Shown piece by piece: positions 25,335 to 35,700 of a stretch of DNA of 64,000 nt; within the stretch, counting starts at the first letter, position 1; each line of letters opens with the position of its first letter. The notes under the pieces are model-generated. The model was not told the origin of the DNA, searched no databases, and was given only the letters and a program-made list of their open reading frames with translations. This stretch comes from an uncultured Bacilli bacterium (GTDB lineage: Bacteria > Bacillota_I > Bacilli_A > RF39 > UBA660), in contig CANRAH010000001.1 in assembly GCA_947628565.1 (NCBI GenBank), forward strand, positions 124,001 through 188,000, written 5' to 3'. A program made the position numbers and the translations under genes.

Positions 25335-27323
25335 ATGATATTAAATGTTATAAGGGAGAGTGAATATACAGATAATAATACTATTGAATCAAATATCACT
25401 AATGATGAAAAAGTTGATAAAGTTCAATTAAAAAAAATTAAATCATTGATTGATGAAAGTCAGTTAAGATATGTATCTGAAAATGTTAGACATCTACTTG
25501 GAATAAAAAAGGAAAATGATAAAACTTGCTTTGATAAGCAACCTAAAGTAATAAAAAAGGTAGTTCAAGCCGGAGAAAAGTTTAGAGTTATTCTTTATAT
25601 TCGATTATCGCAAGAAGATGGAGACCTGGAAATAGGAGATGTTTCAGGTAGTATCAAAAATCAATTACTTTATTTACTTGATGAGTGTAGAAAAAGAGAT
25701 TGGATTGTAGTAGGTATTTTTTGCGAAGAAGATATCAGTGGTTGTGATGATAATAGACCAGAATGGTTAAAATCTATTCGATTTGCAGAAGTAGGAAATA
25801 CTGAAATAGTTTTATGTAAATCACAATCAAGATTTACTCGTAGTATGGAAATGGTTGAAAAATATTTACATACTTGTTTTCCTGAATGGAATGTTCGTTT
25901 CTTAGGATTAGTTGATAATGCAGATACAGATGTTGTTGAAAACAAAAAACAAAGACAAATAACTGGATTAACAAATGAATGGTTTGTAGAAGATACATCA
26001 AAAAGTACAAGGGCATCATTAAATTCTATGAAAAGGAATGGACAATTTACAGGTAGTTTTGCTCCATATGGTTATATAATAGATCCAAACGATAAACATC
26101 ATTTATTATCAGATCCATATGCGAGAGGTGCTATACAAATTATGGCAGGTATGTTAAAACACGGAAAGTCGATCAAATCTATAATCGAGGTGTTAATGAG
26201 AAAAAGATATTTGACACCTGCTGATTATAAAACTGCTCAAGGAAGTAAGATTTGTCGTGGTAAAAATCGTATAACTAAAGTAAATTATCAAGTAGAAGAA
26301 GGAGATACATTACAATCTATTGCAAACAAATTTTATATTACAAAAGAAGAGATAAAGCAAAACAATAATTTGGAAACAAATAAAGTAAAAGTAGGAGATG
26401 TTTTGGTACTTCCATATAGACAGAGATGGACTGCAAAAATGATAAAAACAATTTTAACTGATGAGACACAAATTGGTACACTAGTTCAAGGAAAGACAGA
26501 AAGGACAAGTTTTAAAAATAAGAAACCTATTCAAAAGTCAAAGGAAGAATGGATAAGAGTACCACATTGTCATGAGGCAAATTTGGATTTACAAACTTTT
26601 GAAACAGTAAGTGCTATGTTTAAAGATGGCAAAAATACAAGAAACTATCCACAAGCAAATGGAGAATTACCTTTGTTCAGTAAAAAGGTTTATTGTTCTT
26701 GCTGTGGAAAGACATTTAGCAAAAGTTATGTTCATTTAAAATCAGGAGACAAGATTTATTTAAAATGCAGAGGTTGTACAAATACATTAGGAAAAATTTG
26801 TGATAATACTGCTAGTGTAAATTTTCAGGATTTTAAAGAATATATATTAGATGCTATAAAAGAAAAAATTAGTGACTATTTTGATAAAACGAAATTAAGC
26901 AAAGAATATTATTTGCAAAATGTATATGAAAATATAGACAATGATATTAACGAAAAAGAAAAGATAAAGCTAAATACAGAAAATGAAATTCAAAAAAAGA
27001 AAAATATTTTAGTGCAATTATATAGTGATAAGGCATCAGGAACATTATCTTTAGAAGAATTTATGATAATAAAGAACAGTAATACTTTAGAAATAGAAAG
27101 ATTAGAAAATAGATTATCCGAATTAAATACTGATATAACTAATTTAAATTTAGAAAAGGCTAAACAAGTAGATAAAGAGGAAATATTTAATAAGTATAAA
27201 AATATTACTGACTTAAATAAAACTGTATTAGATGCTTTTATAGATAGAATTGAGATTGGAAAGAAAAACTTGGAAGATTCTACTAGATCTATTGATATAA
27301 AATGGAATTTGTATACTGCTTAA
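25335..27323 (+). CDS. Large serine recombinase with an internal LysM domain (ICE integrase)
   Basis: 662 residues. An unusual N-terminal extension of about 80 residues precedes the resolvase domain, whose nucleophile is Ser92 in YIRLSQEDG. The recombinase domain follows (SFAPYGYIIDP near 233-243). Residues 316-361 form a LysM motif (NYQVEEGDTLQSIANKF ... VKVGDVLVLPY), inserted where other integrases have a plain linker. Then come a recombinase-type segment, a zinc ribbon with Cys pairs (CSCCGKTF, CRGCTN), and a coiled coil (about 525-610). Such enzymes integrate and excise mobile elements at short att sites. It is the last element gene. Confidence 0.88.
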   Translation: MILNVIRESEYTDNNTIESNITNDEKVDKVQLKKIKSLIDESQLRYVSENVRHLLGIKKENDKTCFDKQPKVIKKVVQAGEKFRVILYIRLSQEDGDLEIGDVSGSIKNQLLYLLDECRKRDWIVVGIFCEEDISGCDDNRPEWLKSIRFAEVGNTEIVLCKSQSRFTRSMEMVEKYLHTCFPEWNVRFLGLVDNADTDVVENKKQRQITGLTNEWFVEDTSKSTRASLNSMKRNGQFTGSFAPYGYIIDPNDKHHLLSDPYARGAIQIMAGMLKHGKSIKSIIEVLMRKRYLTPADYKTAQGSKICRGKNRITKVNYQVEEGDTLQSIANKFYITKEEIKQNNNLETNKVKVGDVLVLPYRQRWTAKMIKTILTDETQIGTLVQGKTERTSFKNKKPIQKSKEEWIRVPHCHEANLDLQTFETVSAMFKDGKNTRNYPQANGELPLFSKKVYCSCCGKTFSKSYVHLKSGDKIYLKCRGCTNTLGKICDNTASVNFQDFKEYILDAIKEKISDYFDKTKLSKEYYLQNVYENIDNDINEKEKIKLNTENEIQKKKNILVQLYSDKASGTLSLEEFMIIKNSNTLEIERLENRLSELNTDITNLNLEKAKQVDKEEIFNKYKNITDLNKTVLDAFIDRIEIGKKNLEDSTRSIDIKWNLYTA

Positions 27324-27403
27324 TTATGTAAAACCTTTATTTATATGTCTGGTTTACCACCGAAGGAAAGAATTGCGTCTTTATTCTTTTAGGGGGGGGT
27401 ACC
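27324..27403. other. Probable right attachment region (attR) of the ICE
   Basis: This 80-base gap lies between the integrase stop and the pilin-like frame. It includes a hairpin (AAAGAA near 27367 with TTCTTT near 27384) and an eight-G tract (27392-27399). Serine integrases cross over at a central dinucleotide, often GG-like, and the other element in this window also has a G-rich core. The crossover point cannot be fixed without the left end. Confidence 0.45.
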
Positions 27404-29059
27404 TTATTAAATAAAAAAGGATTCACATTAGTAGAACTACTTTCTGTAATAGTAATACTAGGAATAATAGCTTTAATAGCAGTACCACAAATATTAAATG
27501 TTATAGAAGAATCAAGATTATCAAGTTTAAAATTAAGTACAAAAAATTATATAAGAGCAGTAGAAACTGCAATAGTAGCTCAAAGAGTAGATAATAAAGT
27601 TAAAGATGGGTTATATACAATAGATAAAAAAGGAAAAGTAATAACATTAGACGGATATAATATAAATATAGATTTTGATGGAAATAGTATAGAAAGTGGT
27701 ATGCTTTTAATAGAAGAAGGAAAAGTAAAAAGAATAATAAAAGGTAAGATAAAAGACTATTATGCCAGAATAGAACAAGACGAAATAAAATTATATAAAA
27801 ATATAGATATGAGTATATTATTTGCAGGATCAAAATTTAGTACAGGTATAAAAAAATTAGTTAATAAAAAAGATTTTAATCAATGGGATTCAGATGATTT
27901 AGTAGAACACATTGTCTTTTTACCAGAGGGATTACTACCAGAAGAATATACAAAAGAAGAATTAGAGGCTATGGAAAGTGTAGTAGTATCAGAAGATGGA
28001 AAAACAAAAGCATATTATGATGGAGCTGGTACTGTATACATATTAAGTGATAATATAATATCGGTTAATAAAGATAGTGGTCTTATGTTTATCTCGTTTA
28101 AATCATTAAAAGATATAACATTTAATTTATTAGATACTAGTATATCAACTAATATGGGTTGGATGTTTTGTGGTTGTTCAAATTTACTTGAATTAGATTT
28201 AAGTAATTTTAATACAAAAAATGTAACATCTATGAGAGAAATGTTTAATGGTTGCTCCAATTTGATAGATCTTGATGTAAGTAAATTTGATACAACAAGT
28301 GTAATAGATATGTATTATATGTTTAAGAACTGTTCCAGTTTAAAAGAATTAAATTTAAGCAGTTTTAATACTTTAAAAGCAACAAATATGGATAATATGT
28401 TTGCAAATTGTAAAAATTTAAAAAAATTAGATTTAAGTAGTTTTAATACATCAAAAACAACAAATATGGGAGGCATGTTTTCTGGCTGTTCCAGTTTAAC
28501 AGAACTAAATTTGGATAGTTTTGATACTTCAAAAGTAACAACTATGGCTGGAATGTTTAGTAACTGTACAAGTTTAACAGAACTAAATTTAAATAGTTTT
28601 AATATAGAAAGTGTAACAAATATGGATAATATGTTTTCTGGTTGTAAAAGTTTAACTGACTTAAATTTAAGTAGTTTTAATACAGAAAGTGTAACAAATA
28701 TGCATTCAATGTTTTCTGGCTGTTCCAGTTTAACAGACTTAAATTTAAGTAATTTTAATACAAAAAATGTAAAAAATATGGAGGCAATGTTTTATGGATG
28801 CACAAATTTAAAACAGTTAGATTTAAGTAATTTTGATACATTGAATGTAACAACAATATATGCTATGTTTTATGGATGTCAAGGTTTAAAACTTATTGAT
28901 TTAAGAAATGCTGATTTTACACAAATTAAAACTTTTGGTTATATGTTTTATAGTTTTTCAACTGATGCAACTATAATAGTTAAAGATCAAACAAGTAAAG
29001 AATGGATGGAAGCACGATTAAATGAACAAAATAAAACGGCAACAGTAGTTATAGCTTAA
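27404..29059 (+). CDS. Type IV pilin-like N-terminus fused to BspA-type leucine-rich repeats
   Basis: About 551 residues. The start carries a prepilin methylation/cleavage motif (NKKGFTLVELL followed by a hydrophobic helix), near 27410-27500. The middle is unrecognised. From about 28090 there are some ten DUF285/BspA-like repeats of 23-24 residues with the pattern MxxMFxGCxSLxxLxLSxFNT. Such repeats occur on surface adhesins of gut Firmicutes and trichomonads. No ATG, GTG or TTG precedes the pilin motif in the open frame (from 27332); TTA 27404/27407 sits behind the G tract. The true start may have been cut off by ICE insertion. Confidence 0.75.
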   Translation, partial: LLNKKGFTLVELLSVIVILGIIALIAVPQILNVIEESRLSSLKLSTKNYIRAVETAIVAQRVDNKVKDGLYTIDKKGKVITLDGYNINIDFDGNSIESGMLLIEEGKVKRIIKGKIKDYYARIEQDEIKLYKNIDMSILFAGSKFSTGIKKLVNKKDFNQWDSDDLVEHIVFLPEGLLPEEYTKEELEAMESVVVSEDGKTKAYYDGAGTVYILSDNIISVNKDSGLMFISFKSLKDITFNLLDTSISTNMGWMFCGCSNLLELDLSNFNTKNVTSMREMFNGCSNLIDLDVSKFDTTSVIDMYYMFKNCSSLKELNLSSFNTLKATNMDNMFANCKNLKKLDLSSFNTSKTTNMGGMFSGCSSLTELNLDSFDTSKVTTMAGMFSNCTSLTELNLNSFNIESVTNMDNMFSGCKSLTDLNLSSFNTESVTNMHSMFSGCSSLTDLNLSNFNTKNVKNMEAMFYGCTNLKQLDLSNFDTLNVTTIYAMFYGCQGLKLIDLRNADFTQIKTFGYMFYSFSTDATIIVKDQTSKEWMEARLNEQNKTATVVIA

Positions 29060-29064
29060 TATAA

Positions 29065-29092
29065 AAAAACACGAATTTTTGTTCGTGTTTTT
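29065..29092 (+). terminator. Terminator after the BspA-like gene
   Basis: AAAAACACGAA (29065-29075) pairs with TTCGTGTTTTT (29082-29092), six bases after the stop. Confidence 0.85.
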
Positions 29093-29093
29093 G

Positions 29094-29122
29094 TTGACTA
29101 AAAATTTTTAATATTATATAAT
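29094..29122 (+). promoter_or_regulatory. Promoter of DNA polymerase IV
   Basis: TTGACT (29094-29099) and TATAAT (29117-29122) are 17 bases apart, a near-consensus sigma-A promoter. The start codon is only 16 bases downstream of the -10 box, so the 5' leader is very short. No SOS box is visible. Confidence 0.7.
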
Positions 29123-29137
29123 TAAGTTGGTGATATT

Positions 29138-30328
29138 ATGGATATTATTATGCACATAGATGTTAATAATGCCTTTCTTTCTTGGACAGCAGTAGATTTA
29201 CTTAATAAAGGTTATAAAATTGATATAAGAAATATAGAATCCATAATAGGCGGAGATGAATCTAAAAGAAGGGGTATTGTGTTTGCTAAAAGTATGGTTG
29301 CCAAAAGAAAAGGTGTCAAAACAGCTGAAACTATAAGGGAAGCTAAAAGAAAATGTTATGACTTAAAAGTATTTCCACCCAACCATGCACTTTACAAGGA
29401 GATGTCTAATAAATTGTTCAATCTTATTAGTAAATATACACCCGATATAGAAAAACTTAGTATAGATGAATGTTTTATAGATTATACCAAAATAAAAAAT
29501 TTATATGGAGATCCTATAAAATTTGCATATAAATTAAAGCGTGAAATAAAACTTACTTTAGGTTTTACAGTTAATATAGGTATTGCTAATAATAAATTAT
29601 GTGCGAAAATGGCATCAGATTTTTTAAAACCGGATAGAGTTCATACTTTATTTCAAAACGAAGTTGAAAAGAAGATGTATCCTCTTGCTATAGAAGAATT
29701 ATATGGAGTGGGAAAAAGTACCAGTAAAAAATTGAGAGAACTTAAAATAAATACTATAGGGGATCTTGCAAATTCTGATTTTAATATGTTATATAAATAT
29801 TTTAAAAATCAAACTAAAAGATTAATAGAAAGTGCAAAAGGGATAGATAATGGCGCTATTATGATAAGAAAAAAAGAAACTGAAGGAATAAGCAATAGCA
29901 CTACTACTAGCCATAATTTAAATAGTTTGGATGAAATATATAAATATTTATATCCATTAGTAGAAAATGTAAGTACATCTTTAAGAAAAAAAAATAAATA
30001 CGCGAATCAAGTAGGGGTAGTATTAAAGGATAAAAAATTTAGAATGTATTCACATCAAAGAAAACTTAATAACGCAACGAACAATACAGATGAAATATTT
30101 AGTGTAGCAAAAGAATTAATAAAAGAGTTATGGAATGAGGAAGGAATAAGATTAGTGGGAGTATCTTTAAATAAGTTATCCAGTGAGGTTAATCATCAAA
30201 TTTCTTTATTTGAAGATGTTGCAGTTACAAAAAATAATAATGAACTTGATAAAATTATAGATAAATTAAAGGAAACCTATGGCAATAATATCGTTATAAG
30301 AGCTTCATCAATAAAAAAAGATAAATGA
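29138..30328 (+). CDS. dinB: DNA polymerase IV (Y family)
   Basis: 396 residues. The N-terminal MHIDVNNAFLSW holds the first catalytic Asp, and LSIDECFIDYT near residues 106-116 supplies the second acidic pair. IGIANNKLCAKMASDFLKPD and the HhH-like LYGVGKSTSKKL follow, then a little-finger domain. The length is normal for DinB. It performs translesion synthesis. GGTGAT precedes the ATG. It is a different branch from the ICE-borne polymerase at 15454 and appears chromosomal. Confidence 0.88.
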   Translation: MDIIMHIDVNNAFLSWTAVDLLNKGYKIDIRNIESIIGGDESKRRGIVFAKSMVAKRKGVKTAETIREAKRKCYDLKVFPPNHALYKEMSNKLFNLISKYTPDIEKLSIDECFIDYTKIKNLYGDPIKFAYKLKREIKLTLGFTVNIGIANNKLCAKMASDFLKPDRVHTLFQNEVEKKMYPLAIEELYGVGKSTSKKLRELKINTIGDLANSDFNMLYKYFKNQTKRLIESAKGIDNGAIMIRKKETEGISNSTTTSHNLNSLDEIYKYLYPLVENVSTSLRKKNKYANQVGVVLKDKKFRMYSHQRKLNNATNNTDEIFSVAKELIKELWNEEGIRLVGVSLNKLSSEVNHQISLFEDVAVTKNNNELDKIIDKLKETYGNNIVIRASSIKKDK

Positions 30329-30340
30329 TTATCTTTTTTT
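30313..30340. terminator. Bidirectional terminator between dinB and the FemAB-like gene
   Basis: A7-GATAA (30313-30324) pairs with TTATC-T7 (30329-30340) across a 4-base loop that contains the dinB TGA. It serves both convergent genes. Confidence 0.8.
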
Positions 30341-31582
30341 CAATATATATCTTATAGGTTTAGAATTTCTATATAAATTATAAAGTGGCATATTAGTGAT
30401 TAATTCAAGATCACCAATATATTCTACACATCTAGCATTGAAGCTTAGTTTAAATTCATTTAATCCATTATATTTTTCATTATTGATATTAGGATTAGTC
30501 ATTCCTCCTAAATTAAATCTTTTATATTTTTCTTTTGAATATTTTTCTATTAATTTCCAAGTCATTAAATGCTTAGCATTAAACCTTTTGTATTGTTTAT
30601 CAAATCCGTCCATATAGATGTATACTTCATCTTTATATTTAGTTATAAGCATACTTGCAAGAACAACACCATCAGGTTTATTTTTTAAAAGATTAGTAGC
30701 GTAGATAAGTTCATTTTTTATTTCATTTAATTTATTTTCTTGATATATTTTATTGTTAATTATTTTTGTGTTGCTTTTACCAGCATTTTTAAATAATTTA
30801 GCATTTATTTTATTGCAAATTTCTAATTGCTTTTGGTATTTTCTTTGAACATTTATTAGATATTCATTTGTGTCGAGTTTCGCATAATAATAATCAATCA
30901 TATTTCTTTTTTTGAAAAAATATAATACATTTTCAAAATATTCTTTGTCTCTAGGATATTTGCTTTTAACTTCATCATATAAATAATTTATTTCATTATC
31001 TAATCCCTTAATTATTCTAATGCCATTTTTATCAGCACCTTTTACTTTATTTTTGAAATTTTTATTCATTCTTCCAAATAGAGTAGTTATAGGTTCATTT
31101 AAATTTATAATTGCATCAAATCTTGGCTTGAAAGATTCAAATAAATTATTAAATCCTAGATGGTAGTAACCTAAACTTTTCAAAAATTCCATTTGTTCAT
31201 CGAAGTTTGGATTATTATGCATTATATTAGTTCTATAATCATATGAACTTTTTATAATCATAGGATTTATTTTAATAGCTATTATTTTTTTCTTATTTAA
31301 AAATTTTTTAATTTGGTTAGTAAATTCTTCTACTAATGGTTTATTGGAATAATCTATTAAAAAGCCTTTTGGTGCATATGCATATTTGAACATTTGATTT
31401 TTTTCAATTAATATCAAACTAGCTGCTAATATTTTATTATCATCTATTAATCCTAAAAACATAGATGAATAATTTTGAGTATTCATAATAAATCCATATT
31501 CACTAGTTTGGTATATAGATGAATCTTTAAATTTATCTGTAAAAAGATTAAATTCTGTGTTAGATAATTCTTTTATATACAT
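30329..31582 (-). CDS. FemAB/MurM-type peptidoglycan interpeptide-bridge transferase
   Basis: 417 residues from the ATG at 31582, which has AGGTGA upstream; an in-frame GTG nine bases earlier is less likely. The FemAB fold appears as two GNAT-like halves: YQTSEYGFIMNTQNY and YAPKGFLIDY in the first, MTWKLIEKYSKEKYKRFNLGGMTN in the second. A helical arm lies in between (about 245-300). The family adds amino acids from aminoacyl-tRNA to lipid II, building the cross-bridge at the membrane. It stands alone and convergent with dinB. Confidence 0.82.
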   Translation of the reverse strand: MYIKELSNTEFNLFTDKFKDSSIYQTSEYGFIMNTQNYSSMFLGLIDDNKILAASLILIEKNQMFKYAYAPKGFLIDYSNKPLVEEFTNQIKKFLNKKKIIAIKINPMIIKSSYDYRTNIMHNNPNFDEQMEFLKSLGYYHLGFNNLFESFKPRFDAIINLNEPITTLFGRMNKNFKNKVKGADKNGIRIIKGLDNEINYLYDEVKSKYPRDKEYFENVLYFFKKRNMIDYYYAKLDTNEYLINVQRKYQKQLEICNKINAKLFKNAGKSNTKIINNKIYQENKLNEIKNELIYATNLLKNKPDGVVLASMLITKYKDEVYIYMDGFDKQYKRFNAKHLMTWKLIEKYSKEKYKRFNLGGMTNPNINNEKYNGLNEFKLSFNARCVEYIGDLELITNMPLYNLYRNSKPIRYILKKR

Positions 31583-31698
31583 TAAAATCACCTACATTCG
31601 TGTTAGTATTATAACATACTTCACATAAAAAGTTTACTACAAATACAAAAAAAAGTAAATAATTTAAAATTTTAAACATATACCTTAATGGTGATGAA

Positions 31699-32586
31699 AT
31701 GAAAATAGGAATACCAAGGGCAATGTACTATTATTATTTTAAAGATTTATTTATAAATTTATTTAATGAATTAAATATTGATATTATAGTAAGTCCAGAG
31801 ACTACAAGGGAAATACTTGAATTGGGAGAAAAATATGCGAGTGATGAGATGTGTCTTGCTATGAAAGTATTTATAGGACATGTTGCTTATTTAGAAGGAA
31901 AATGTGATTATGTATTAATTCCAAGAGTAGAAAATTATGGGCTTTCTAGTCAAACATGTACAAATTTTTTAGCCATTTATGACATAATAAATAATTTATT
32001 TAATATGAGAATAATAAATTATAATATAAATTTAAGAAAAAAAGAAACAGAACTTAAAGGATTAATAAAAGAATTAAAAAAATTAGGTTTGAGTAAGAAG
32101 GAAATTAAGGATGCATATACTATTGCAAAAGTAAAAGAAAGTAAAATAAAAAAGAATAATGTTTTAAATAATTTAAGAAATTTAAGAAGTGAGAAATCAA
32201 AAATTTTAATAGTTGGACATCCCTATAATATAAATGATAAATTGATTGGTGGAGATGTTTTAAAAATATTAAAAAAATTAAATGTTGAAATTATTTATAG
32301 TGATCTTTTTTATACAAAAGATGAATATTTAAATTATTCTAAAGGGCTTTATTTTAAAGATAGCAAAGACAATATTAGTAGTATAAGTAAATGTTATAAC
32401 AAAATAAATGGTATTATTTTTATATCTAGTTTTCCATGTGGAACTGATAGTTTAATTTTTGAACTTGTAATGAGAAAATTAAACAAGCCATACTTAAATT
32501 TAGTTATTGATGATCAAGAAAGCAGTGTTGGGATAGAAACTAGAATAGAAAGTTTTATAGATATTATATCATCTATGATAAGATAA
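31699..32586 (+). CDS. 2-hydroxyacyl-CoA dehydratase/activase-related protein (DUF2229-like)
   Basis: 295 residues. KIGIPRAMYYYYFKDLF and VVSPETTREILELG-type features followed by DEMCLAMKVFIGHV match the DUF2229/HgdB-like family related to 2-hydroxyglutaryl-CoA dehydratase. Conserved Cys residues (DEMC, SQTC, FPCGTDS) could bind an iron-sulfur cluster. The C-terminus VIDDQESSVGIETRIESFID is typical too. Family members of this sort are widespread in Firmicutes, and their substrate is mostly unknown. The cognate activase genes lie at 36896-38894. GGTGAT precedes the start. Confidence 0.75.
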   Translation: MKIGIPRAMYYYYFKDLFINLFNELNIDIIVSPETTREILELGEKYASDEMCLAMKVFIGHVAYLEGKCDYVLIPRVENYGLSSQTCTNFLAIYDIINNLFNMRIINYNINLRKKETELKGLIKELKKLGLSKKEIKDAYTIAKVKESKIKKNNVLNNLRNLRSEKSKILIVGHPYNINDKLIGGDVLKILKKLNVEIIYSDLFYTKDEYLNYSKGLYFKDSKDNISSISKCYNKINGIIFISSFPCGTDSLIFELVMRKLNKPYLNLVIDDQESSVGIETRIESFIDIISSMIR

Positions 32587-32770
32587 AAAAGTGATCCCTT
32601 ATTATAAGTTATATAAAAATTTCAAATTTCACTTGATAAATATTGCCTAGTGTGGAAGTAAATTTATTTTTATTTTTATCTTTATATAAAGTTAACTAAA
32701 AATGATAAAATTGTAGCTTTTAAATATATAATTTGATATAATATATTTGTAGATACTAGGATGTGAAGCT

Positions 32771-35700
32771 ATGAATAAACTAATTTTGTTATTACCTAAA
32801 CCAATATTAAAAAATTACGTATTAGCTCATTTTTCTGAACTTACAGTTGAAGATTTCTTTGAAATAGCTGATAAAGTAAAATTTAGTAAATATTATTTTG
32901 AAAAGAATGATAAATTGAATAGTAGTAGCGATGTTCTTAGTTATATGTTAGATATCGATCCGTATTCATATGATTGGTTTGATAAAAATGCTTTTTCTGC
33001 TGAGTGCATAGATAAACTTGCTGCATTAGATGTAGTAATTCCTGCTGATATTGATAAATATCCTATATTATTAACAAATGACAAAATTTTAGAAAGTGTT
33101 ATAAAGGCAGAACCTAATATTGTAAAAAAATTGAGTGAAAATCAAATAACGGACAAAGTTATTTCTATATTAGAAAATTCAGCTTATATTCCAGATTATA
33201 ATGATATAATAAAAAGCCCTTTATTTTTGAATAGTGAAAAATTACTTAAAAGAGCAATTGAAAAAACACCAGAACTAATTTTAAAAATTGAAAAATTATC
33301 TGATACTCTTGTTTCAACGGCTTTAAAAAAAGGTTTTATACCAGAAAAAAATCATTTTTATACTATTCCACAATTTAAAAATTATGATGAATTATTAAAA
33401 ACAGCTTTTGCAAATGATCCTTCTGTAATTGTTTTCTTTAGTGGTGATAAATTATCCACATCCGTAATACAAGATGCTAGGGAAAGAGGATTTATAGCAA
33501 CAGAAGAAGATTTAATGGAAAATCCAAGTTTGTGTAATATTGACTGTATTATGGAAGATGCAATAAGAAATAATCCAAAATTAATAGTTTTTTTATCTAA
33601 AAATGTTTCTATTAGTGAAAATTTAATTATTGAAACATTAAAAAAATATGAAATTACTAAAGAAGATTTAGAAAACCATCCATCTTTAGCAACAACTTGT
33701 CTGATGAATTATCTTCCTGAATTTAAACTTTATTCATCAACATTAACCGATGAAGAGAAAAAAGCTACCTTAATAAGTTACTTAAAAAAAGATCAAACAT
33801 CAATACCTAAAGATTTACCTTTTTTTAATTATAAATTTGGAGGTAAATTTGATACAAAAAAATTGCCTGAATTATTAAATTATTTAACACTCTCTTTAAA
33901 TCAAAATGACATCAATGTGCAACAAAGCTATTTACAAATGTTAGATAAAGTGATTGATGGTATAGTTGATATAAGATATAAAAAAAATAAGCCTTCGTTT
34001 TTATATCCTGATTTAGTATCACTAAATGATGCTTTGATAGAATTATTTAAAAATGTATCTATTACGAATGATTTTGAATTAATATCTAAATTTGCAGATG
34101 AATTATCTTCATTTGTTGAAAAAACAATAGATAAAGAAGAAATTAAGAAAGAAATAGAAAATTTTTACGCAGCTTATGTTAATAATCAATCTGTTAATTT
34201 TCATATATCTAGTGAATTTTATAATAAAATTCTAAATCAGCATAAAAATATGTTTATGAGCATAGAAAAACAAAAAATTCTAAAAGAAATAGAAAATAAA
34301 ATGAAATTGACTCCAAAAAAAATGAATGTAATACTTAATGGGAGAAAATTACAAAAAATGCGTGTTCTTATTGCAAATAATGAATTTGAACAATTAGGTG
34401 TAACTAAAGAGCAATTTAATTTTGAAATAAAAAATATTAAAAATATTATTTTAAATAATAAAGATATAAAAAAATCAGGTAGTCAAATAACTATGGAACA
34501 ATTGGACTATCTTGTTGATAATTTTGTAAAAAATGGAGCTTTAGACGAAAACACAGTAATTGAACTTTTAGGAATTAAAAATTCTGAAGTAATAAAATAT
34601 ATTGTAAATAAATTTGAACAAATAAAAATAAAATTAGCGAATAATGTTATGTTATCAAACGAAGAATCTTTTATTTCAACTTTAGATAGGAGTAAATTAG
34701 GTGGGGTAAATTGCTCTAATTATTTAATTTTTGATAATGATAGATATATAGATAATTTGTCCGAACTATTACTAAAACTTGATGATGATACTTTGGATAA
34801 GATTTTAAGTAATAAACATTTACTTAAAGAGATAACTTGTTTACTACCACTTATCGATTTGATTGAAGAATTAGATGTTCAAACATTTATAAATATATTA
34901 TCAACTTACGATAGAATAAGAGATAAAATTTTTCAAAATTTAGATATAAGAGAAAATGTAGATTATAAGGATTTAATTTTAAAAAATATAGATAATTTAA
35001 TACAATTGGGAAATGCTTATAATTCAGTAGATAGTATACATTTAATAGCTTTAGGCCAAGAGGTTGTTTCTAAAATTGGGGAGGAGAACAGTTCAAGGTA
35101 TCTAGAATTTTATTTAAAAATGTTAAATAAGCAAAAAGGATTTATTCCACCAATTTCTATATATGATCAAGAACAGAATTATTTTTTAGAATCTGGAATA
35201 TATTCTGATCCTGAAAGATTACTTATTGGTAAAATTATAAAGGAAGGAAGTTGTGTGGATCTTTTTGGAGGAGTCAGCGGAACAAAAACGTATGAAGACG
35301 TTTTACTTGAAAATTCAGGGGATGTAATTCTTATAAGAGATAAAGATAAAAAACTTATTTCAAGAATCTTTATTTTTAGAAGAGGAAATGTTGTACAATT
35401 GGTAGCTAGTATTTATAAAAAACATTCGATTGATTTATATAAAAAAATAGCTGATCAAATAATCCAACAATCAATTTCAAATAATGATAATATTGACTAT
35501 GTATTTGTAAATACTGCTTCAATACAATCAAGAAATGAAAATTTTGTTGAAATTGATGATTCTAGATTTGTAACAAAATTTCCCCATGCTGATTTAAACT
35601 CTGCTGCTATATTACTAAGTTCAAAAAACAAAGTATCTGGCAATAATGGAATTGAATTAAATTTAAAATTTGATGAAATTCCTAAAGTTTCATATATGAA

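Larger units (their letters stand above)
1..27400. mobile_element. Integrative conjugative element, right-hand part (left end outside window)
   Basis: Conjugation hallmarks are seen together: VirB4-type ATPase, M23 wall peptidase, SSB, primase, ribbon-helix-helix proteins, HxH relaxase, VirD4/TraG coupling protein, sortase-like protein, and a large serine recombinase as the last gene. Nearly all genes lie on the plus strand with short gaps or overlaps. The boundary is placed just after the recombinase, between 27324 and 27403, because serine recombinase genes normally sit beside their attachment site and the next gene is a chromosomal-type surface protein. The left end and most type IV secretion genes are outside the window. 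The exact right edge is inferred. Confidence 0.85.

Noticed and set aside
27345-27392. Short frame starting ATGTCTGGTTTACC just before the pilin-like gene
   Set aside because: It stops at TAG before the G tract, is in another frame than the pilin motif, and lacks a Shine-Dalgarno.
27324-27403. Riboswitch (such as c-di-GMP type) in the leader of the pilin-like gene
   Set aside because: The 80-base stretch is too short, and the conserved core motifs could not be recognised.
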